From the NCBI GenBank assembly GCA_002780205.1, contig PEVQ01000255.1:1-7328 (forward strand): a DNA stretch of 7,328 nt, in the 5' to 3' direction. This DNA comes from Elusimicrobia bacterium CG06_land_8_20_14_3_00_38_11. Its GTDB lineage: Bacteria > Elusimicrobiota > UBA8919. Below the pieces are notes generated by a model. It ran no database searches. It was not told the DNA's origin and saw nothing but the letters and a program-made list of their open reading frames with translations. The stretch's first letter is position 1. Each line of letters begins with the position of its first letter. Below are positions 4,730-7,328 of this stretch, in pieces. The translations under genes and the position numbers were made by a program.

Positions 4730-5424
4730 ATTTCCCTCAATTCTCCGTTTGCCGTCTCGCAAAAAAATTCATCACGGTTTATTAATAACCCGAATTTTTC
4801 ATCGTCGGATAAACCAAAAACTTTTTGAATTATTACATCCGGTTTGGCGGTTTTTTGTGGACCGAACCTCAAAAGCATTTCAATTTTACCGTCGGAATGT
4901 TTCATATAAACCATCAGCGGTCTGATATCAATAATTCTTCTGCTTTTATCCGTAATCCTTTCTATTAAAAACTCTTTTGCCGAAAAAAAATCTTTTATTT
5001 TTTGTTCGGCGATAGAAACAGAAATTCCAACGGGAACAGAATATTTTGCGACATTTACAAGCAAATCAACGGATTTGGAAATAACCGGAACGGACGACGC
5101 GGATATAATGCCGAGAGCGGGCGGCATACTTGAAGACAGGGCTTTTTCAACTTCATCTGCTCCAATCCTGCGAAACATTTCCATATCAAAAATTTCACAG
5201 TTTGAAGTGTAACCGACGGCAAGAGGAGGACCGAACGATATCTTCGGCTGGGGGCTAAACCCGGAAGAGATGCATACCGGCAAAGAAGCACGGCGAACTG
5301 CCTGGCGAATTGCCGACACAACTTCAAGATGCGTCAGAAATCTCAGCGGTTTTTCCTTGGTATATTTAACTCTTATCTTGGATATCGCTCTCGTGATATT
5401 ACCTTTCGCTCCGCTCACCCCCAC
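4726..5424 (-). CDS. DUF2344 / TIGR03936 radical-SAM-linked protein, start inside a repeat
   Basis: Belongs to a family of unknown function that is usually fused to, or encoded beside, a radical SAM protein (TIGR03960) and commonly lies next to rng. The core starts at about residue 18 (RVKYTKEKPLRFLTHLEV) and includes the typical AIRQAVRRASLPVCISSGFSPQPKISFGPPLAVGYTS stretch (44-80). Its stop overlaps the rng start in ATGA, so the two are translationally coupled. The start is uncertain. GTG codons at 5424 and 5418 are the only standard candidates downstream of the in-frame stop at 5467-5469. Both lie in the GC-rich hairpin repeat, and no start codon exists at the expected family N-terminus. 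The first 17 residues therefore look repeat-derived. The radical SAM partner is absent: upstream lies a response regulator. Confidence 0.85.
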   Translation of the reverse strand: MGVSGAKGNITRAISKIRVKYTKEKPLRFLTHLEVVSAIRQAVRRASLPVCISSGFSPQPKISFGPPLAVGYTSNCEIFDMEMFRRIGADEVEKALSSSMPPALGIISASSVPVISKSVDLLVNVAKYSVPVGISVSIAEQKIKDFFSAKEFLIERITDKSRRIIDIRPLMVYMKHSDGKIEMLLRFGPQKTAKPDVIIQKVFGLSDDEKFGLLINRDEFFCETANGELREI

Positions 5425-5459
5425 CCGATTAAAATCGGGTGCTACAAGTCGGGGGCTAC
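5418..5459 (-). repeat. Nested GTAG-flanked hairpins (copies 4 and 5)
   Basis: The inner unit at 5423-5447 is 25 bp and holds most of an 8-bp stem CACCCGAT/ATCGGGTG (5422-5429, 5434-5441) with TAAA loop, then CTAC (5442-5445). Around it are CCCCC (5418-5422) and GGGGG (5451-5455) followed by CTAC (5456-5459), which look like the broken arms of a second unit. The left flank matches that of copy 1. This block contains the only candidate start codons of the DUF2344 gene. Confidence 0.7.
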
Positions 5460-5463
5460 AATA

Positions 5464-5497
5464 GGTTTAGTCAATCCGACTGAAGTCGGGTTAAACC
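5464..5497. repeat. 34-bp hairpin downstream of the response regulator gene
   Basis: Outer arms GGTTTA/TAAACC (5464-5469 and 5492-5497) and inner arms CCGAC/GTCGG (5476-5480 and 5485-5489) with a TGAA loop. It lies 11 bp past the stop codon of the regulator. No U-tract follows on the minus strand, so termination is doubtful. Confidence 0.65.
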
Positions 5498-5508
5498 CTG
5501 ACATCTTT

Positions 5509-5865
5509 TTATCTTCTTGCACGGTTAAGTACGCTTGTTTTCAGATATTCAAAATTGAGCGGTTTTAACAGGCAGTCAACCGCACCGGCACGAAAAGCGG
5601 TAATAACTTTTTCGGCATCCTTGAAGGCGGTTATCATAACAACCGGAAGTTCCGCATCAACCTTGTGAATTTTTTCAAGCAGTTCAATACCGTTTATGTC
5701 GGGCAGATTTACATCCAACAGAACCAGCGCGAATGTTTCATTAAGAACCGTCTTAATCACCGGCGCACCTTTGTCTATTAAAACGACAGTGTGACCGTTG
5801 GATTCTAAAAAAATTTTCAATAACTCCCTTATTTCAGCATCATCATCAACGACAAGAATTTTCAC
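5509..5865 (-). CDS. Single-domain response regulator (CheY/Spo0F-like receiver)
   Basis: A 118-residue stand-alone receiver domain, phosphorylated by a histidine kinase and acting through protein contacts, as it has no output domain. The acidic pocket is D7-D8-D9, the phosphoacceptor is D51 in LVLLDVNLPDINGIELL, the switch threonine is T79 (VVMITA) and the conserved lysine is K101 (LLKPLNF). Start is GTG at 5865, giving MKILVVDDD; AGGAGG (5878-5883) lies 12 nt upstream, a rather long spacing, and is partly made of repeat sequence. No kinase is encoded in the window. It sits between exbD and the DUF2344/rng pair in the same direction, but with repeat-filled gaps on both sides, so operon membership is unclear. 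It could equally be a truncated remnant of a longer regulator, since the domain ends abruptly after the last helix. Confidence 0.93.
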   Translation of the reverse strand: MKILVVDDDAEIRELLKIFLESNGHTVVLIDKGAPVIKTVLNETFALVLLDVNLPDINGIELLEKIHKVDAELPVVMITAFKDAEKVITAFRAGAVDCLLKPLNFEYLKTSVLNRARR

Positions 5866-5884
5866 AGTCGCTTCGCTCCTCCTA

Positions 5885-5994
5885 TCACGAATAACACATC
5901 ACGAATGCTATCACGAATGTTCACGAATAAAACCTTGCAGTTATTCGTGTCTTGTTCGTAATGTTTGCCCCTATTCGTGTGTCTTTATTCGTGA
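5885..5994. repeat. Inverted array of the word TCACGAAT
   Basis: Left arm: TCACGAAT at 5885, 5899, 5911 and 5921. Right arm: the reverse complement, as ATTCGTGT at 5943, a degenerate GTTCGTAA at 5954, ATTCGTGT at 5973 and ATTCGTGA at 5987. The centre is a short AT-rich spacer (5929-5942). It fills the exbD-response regulator gap, and the last codons and stop of exbD lie in its right arm. Confidence 0.85.
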
Positions 5995-6402
5995 TTGCGT
6001 TTTGGCTTCGGTGGCAATCGCCAGACGCTTTACTCCTAATGTTTTCGCCATATCAAGAATTTCGACGACATCGCCGTGGTAAGTGCGCGTATCCGCTTTT
6101 ATTATCACAAGCAAATTCGGGTCGTTCAGAAGTCGGTTTTTCAGCGAATTTTCAAGATGATTTTTATTTATCTCAACATCATTAAAATACATTTTGCCGT
6201 CCGATGTCAGCGTAATGGTAAGTCCTGCTTCCGAGACATCGCTTACGGTTTGGGTTTTGGGAAGTTTTACCGGAATTCCCGCCTGCATAATCAAAGGAGT
6301 CGTCACCATAAAAATAATTAAAAGCACAAGCACCACATCCGTAAAAGGCGTGATATTTATCTCCGACATTATCTTTCTTGAATTCTTATCTGATATTGCC
6401 AT
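5971..6402 (-). CDS. exbD: ExbD/TolR family biopolymer transport protein
   Basis: Subunit of the inner-membrane proton channel that works with ExbB to energise TonB- or Tol-type envelope processes. The 143 residues show a short cytoplasmic start, one transmembrane helix (about 22-40) beginning INITPFTDVVLVLLIIFMV, and a periplasmic domain. D22 is the conserved proton-carrying aspartate. The periplasmic part ends with the typical VIIKADTRTYHGDVVEILDMAKTLG (99-123). The last residues SRIKTHE are encoded by the TCACGAAT repeat array, and the TAG stop lies in a repeat word. ATG 6402 has no good ribosome-binding site; ATG at 6369 (MSEINITPF) with AAGAAAG upstream is an alternative. It follows exbB across a 56-bp gap made mostly of a repeat. 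No TonB, TolA or TolB gene is in view, so the Tol or Ton assignment stays open. Confidence 0.93.
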   Translation of the reverse strand: MAISDKNSRKIMSEINITPFTDVVLVLLIIFMVTTPLIMQAGIPVKLPKTQTVSDVSEAGLTITLTSDGKMYFNDVEINKNHLENSLKNRLLNDPNLLVIIKADTRTYHGDVVEILDMAKTLGVKRLAIATEAKTQSRIKTHE

Positions 6403-6415
6403 AAATTAAAAATAT

Positions 6416-6482
6416 TTGCCACAGAATTTCACAGAACTTCATTGAAGCTTTTTCTGTGTTAATCTGTGTTAATCTGTGGCAA
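6416..6482. repeat. 67-bp inverted array of CACAGA words between exbB and exbD
   Basis: Ends are a perfect 10-bp inverted repeat, TTGCCACAGA (6416-6425) and TCTGTGGCAA (6473-6482). CACAGA occurs at 6420 and 6430, its complement TCTGTG at 6453, 6463 and 6473, all at 10-bp spacing within each arm. The centre holds the small palindrome CTTCATTGAAG (6437-6447). The exbB stop and last residues fall inside the right arm. Confidence 0.85.
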
Positions 6483-7097
6483 GATTCCATAAATTAATGG
6501 ATTTAAAATCTCAAAAGCCGTATTCTCCACATCAGAAGCCATGCGGTTTATTCTTTTTGAAAAATAATTGTAAAGTATAACTGACGGAATCGCGACTAAA
6601 AGACCAGCGGCTGTTGCTACAAGTGCCTCGGCAATCCCGGCGGAAACGATTGAAGGATTCCCGACTCCGTATTTTCCCAAATCATGAAAAGCGCGCATAA
6701 TACCCACAACGGTTCCCAGAAGTCCGATAAAAGGCGTAATGGCGCCGATTGTTCCGACGGCAGAGAGATATTTTTCAAGAGAAAAAACCTTTTGCGAAAT
6801 TTTTCTCAAAACGGATTCTTTAACGGCAAGACCGTTTTTATTTTTAAGCCCTTCCGCCAAGACATCTCCTAAAAATGTTTTGCTTTTTTGAGAAATTTCC
6901 GAAGCAGTTTTTATATCGGCGGCGACGATGGCAATTTTTATTTCGTCAATTTCCTTTTTTGACATGTTTTTCATTTTTGACAGAACAATAAACTTTTCAA
7001 CGGCGACCGCAACGGAAATTATGGAACATATTATCAAAACAATAATTGTGTAACCGCCCTTAGAAACTAATTGAAAAAAATCTAATGTTTCAAACAT
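6459..7097 (-). CDS. exbB: ExbB/TolQ/MotA family proton channel protein
   Basis: Inner-membrane channel subunit that forms a pentamer around the ExbD helix and couples proton flow to work across the envelope. The 212 residues carry three transmembrane helices: about 15-38, 112-136 (AVGTIGAITPFIGLLGTVVGIMRAF) and 154-178 (GIAEALVATAAGLLVAIPSVILYNY). GLLGTVVGIM and the small-residue-rich third helix are the family signature. The cytoplasmic loop lies between helices 1 and 2. ATG 7097 has AGGGGG 4 nt upstream. The final residues PQINTD come from the CACAGA repeat array, which also provides the TAA stop. First of the exbB-exbD pair; upstream is another repeat array and no clear promoter was found. 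Confidence 0.94.
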   Translation of the reverse strand: MFETLDFFQLVSKGGYTIIVLIICSIISVAVAVEKFIVLSKMKNMSKKEIDEIKIAIVAADIKTASEISQKSKTFLGDVLAEGLKNKNGLAVKESVLRKISQKVFSLEKYLSAVGTIGAITPFIGLLGTVVGIMRAFHDLGKYGVGNPSIVSAGIAEALVATAAGLLVAIPSVILYNYFSKRINRMASDVENTAFEILNPLIYGILPQINTD

Positions 7098-7110
7098 TTT
7101 ACCCCCTAAT

Positions 7111-7221
7111 CGCTGATGACCGCTGATTTGAGGGCGAATAAATTCGCCCCTACGACGCGGATTGCCGCTGATATGATAAATCTGCAGTTATCTGCGTTTC
7201 CTTTTATCTGCGGACATCTGC
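7111..7221. repeat. Inverted array of CGCTGAT/ATCTGC words upstream of exbB
   Basis: CGCTGAT occurs at 7111, 7121 and 7166, with variant CGCGGAT at 7156. ATCTGC follows at 7180, 7190, 7206 and 7216. Neighbouring words are 10 bp apart, except where a 25-bp hairpin (7131-7155) interrupts and for two other gaps. It fills most of the 130 bp between exbB and the possible gene end at 7227. Confidence 0.75.
7131..7155 (-). repeat. GTAG-flanked hairpin (copy 6), 25 bp
   Basis: Stem GGGCGAA/TTCGCCC (7132-7138 and 7143-7149) with a TAAA loop, then CTAC (7150-7153). It interrupts the CGCTGAT array: without these 25 bp the words at 7121 and 7156 would be exactly 10 bp apart, in phase with the array. Confidence 0.8.
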
Positions 7222-7226
7222 GTTAT

Positions 7227-7328
7227 TCATTTTACAGACATTTTCCATAATAAGTATGTGTCAAAAATACTCCACGCCAATGACAGAAAAAATATGATAT
7301 CCAGAAGTATGAAAAAATTTGTTGACAA
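7227..7328 (-). CDS. Possible C-terminal end of an unknown membrane protein (partial)
   Basis: From the right edge one minus-strand frame stays open for 33 codons to a TGA at 7227-7229. It reads NFFILLDIIFFLSLAWSIF and then DTYLLWKMSVK, a hydrophobic stretch with a basic end that would suit a terminal membrane helix. I recognise no family. A second minus-strand frame is also open for 31 codons, because the region is AT-rich, so this may not be coding at all. Confidence 0.3.
   Translation of the reverse strand: MSTNFFILLDIIFFLSLAWSIFDTYLLWKMSVK

Noticed and set aside
4730..4762. The longer RNase G start at 4762
   Set aside because: The ATG at 4729 has a Shine-Dalgarno and the ATGA coupling, and begins at the usual family N-terminus; the longer form adds 11 residues that overlap the upstream gene.
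5885..5994. A CRISPR array, because of several copies of an 8-bp word
   Set aside because: The words are too short, spacing is only a few bases, copies lie in both orientations and no cas gene is present.
7259..7264. A perfect TTGACA on the minus strand as the exbB promoter -35
   Set aside because: No acceptable -10 box is found 16-18 nt downstream, and it would lie inside the possible coding end at 7227-7328.

Overview
The window comes from an AT-rich Gram-negative bacterium. It carries enzymes for Kdo and heptose supply (lipopolysaccharide inner core), an ExbB/ExbD proton-channel pair and an RNase E/G ribonuclease. I cannot name the species. The gene mix and the heavy load of small intergenic repeats would fit an uncultured phylum such as Omnitrophota or Elusimicrobiota, but that is a guess from style, not from a search.

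All intact genes are on the minus strand, so transcription runs right to left. From the right: a possible partial membrane protein end (7227-7328), exbB (6459-7097), exbD (5971-6402), a single-domain response regulator (5509-5865), a DUF2344/TIGR03936-type protein (4726-5424) coupled by an ATGA overlap to RNase G/E (3290-4729), and a small CTP-dependent lipid kinase/cytidylyltransferase-like membrane protein (2648-3226). A repeat-rich region with no intact gene follows (1917-2647). It holds two back-to-back promoters, a truncated XRE-type repressor gene on the plus strand (2281-2403), a possible transposase remnant (1954-2181) and a cluster of hairpins. The left part is a lipopolysaccharide operon, rfaE1 - kdsB - kdsA (start only), apparently driven by a near-consensus promoter at 2180-2208 with a leader of about 250 nt.

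The most striking content is between the genes. Almost every junction carries a different short repeat: 25-bp-class hairpins flanked by GTAG, three inverted arrays of 6-8-bp words at about 10-bp spacing, 7-bp and 8-bp tandem repeats, and a 130-bp GC-rich palindromic element. Many gene ends lie inside these repeats, so stop codons and C-terminal tails are supplied by repeat sequence (kdsB, exbD, exbB; by the bare stop codon in the lipid kinase and rng).

The best-supported event is at kdsB/kdsA. A perfect 17-bp duplication brackets the 130-bp element. Removing the element and one duplicate copy restores a natural end for KdsB (...KKWLKR stop) that overlaps the kdsA start by 16 bp. The element therefore separated two overlapping genes while leaving both readable. 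A second clear case is a 25-bp hairpin module inserted in exact phase into a 10-bp array upstream of exbB. No mobilising enzyme is encoded in the window.
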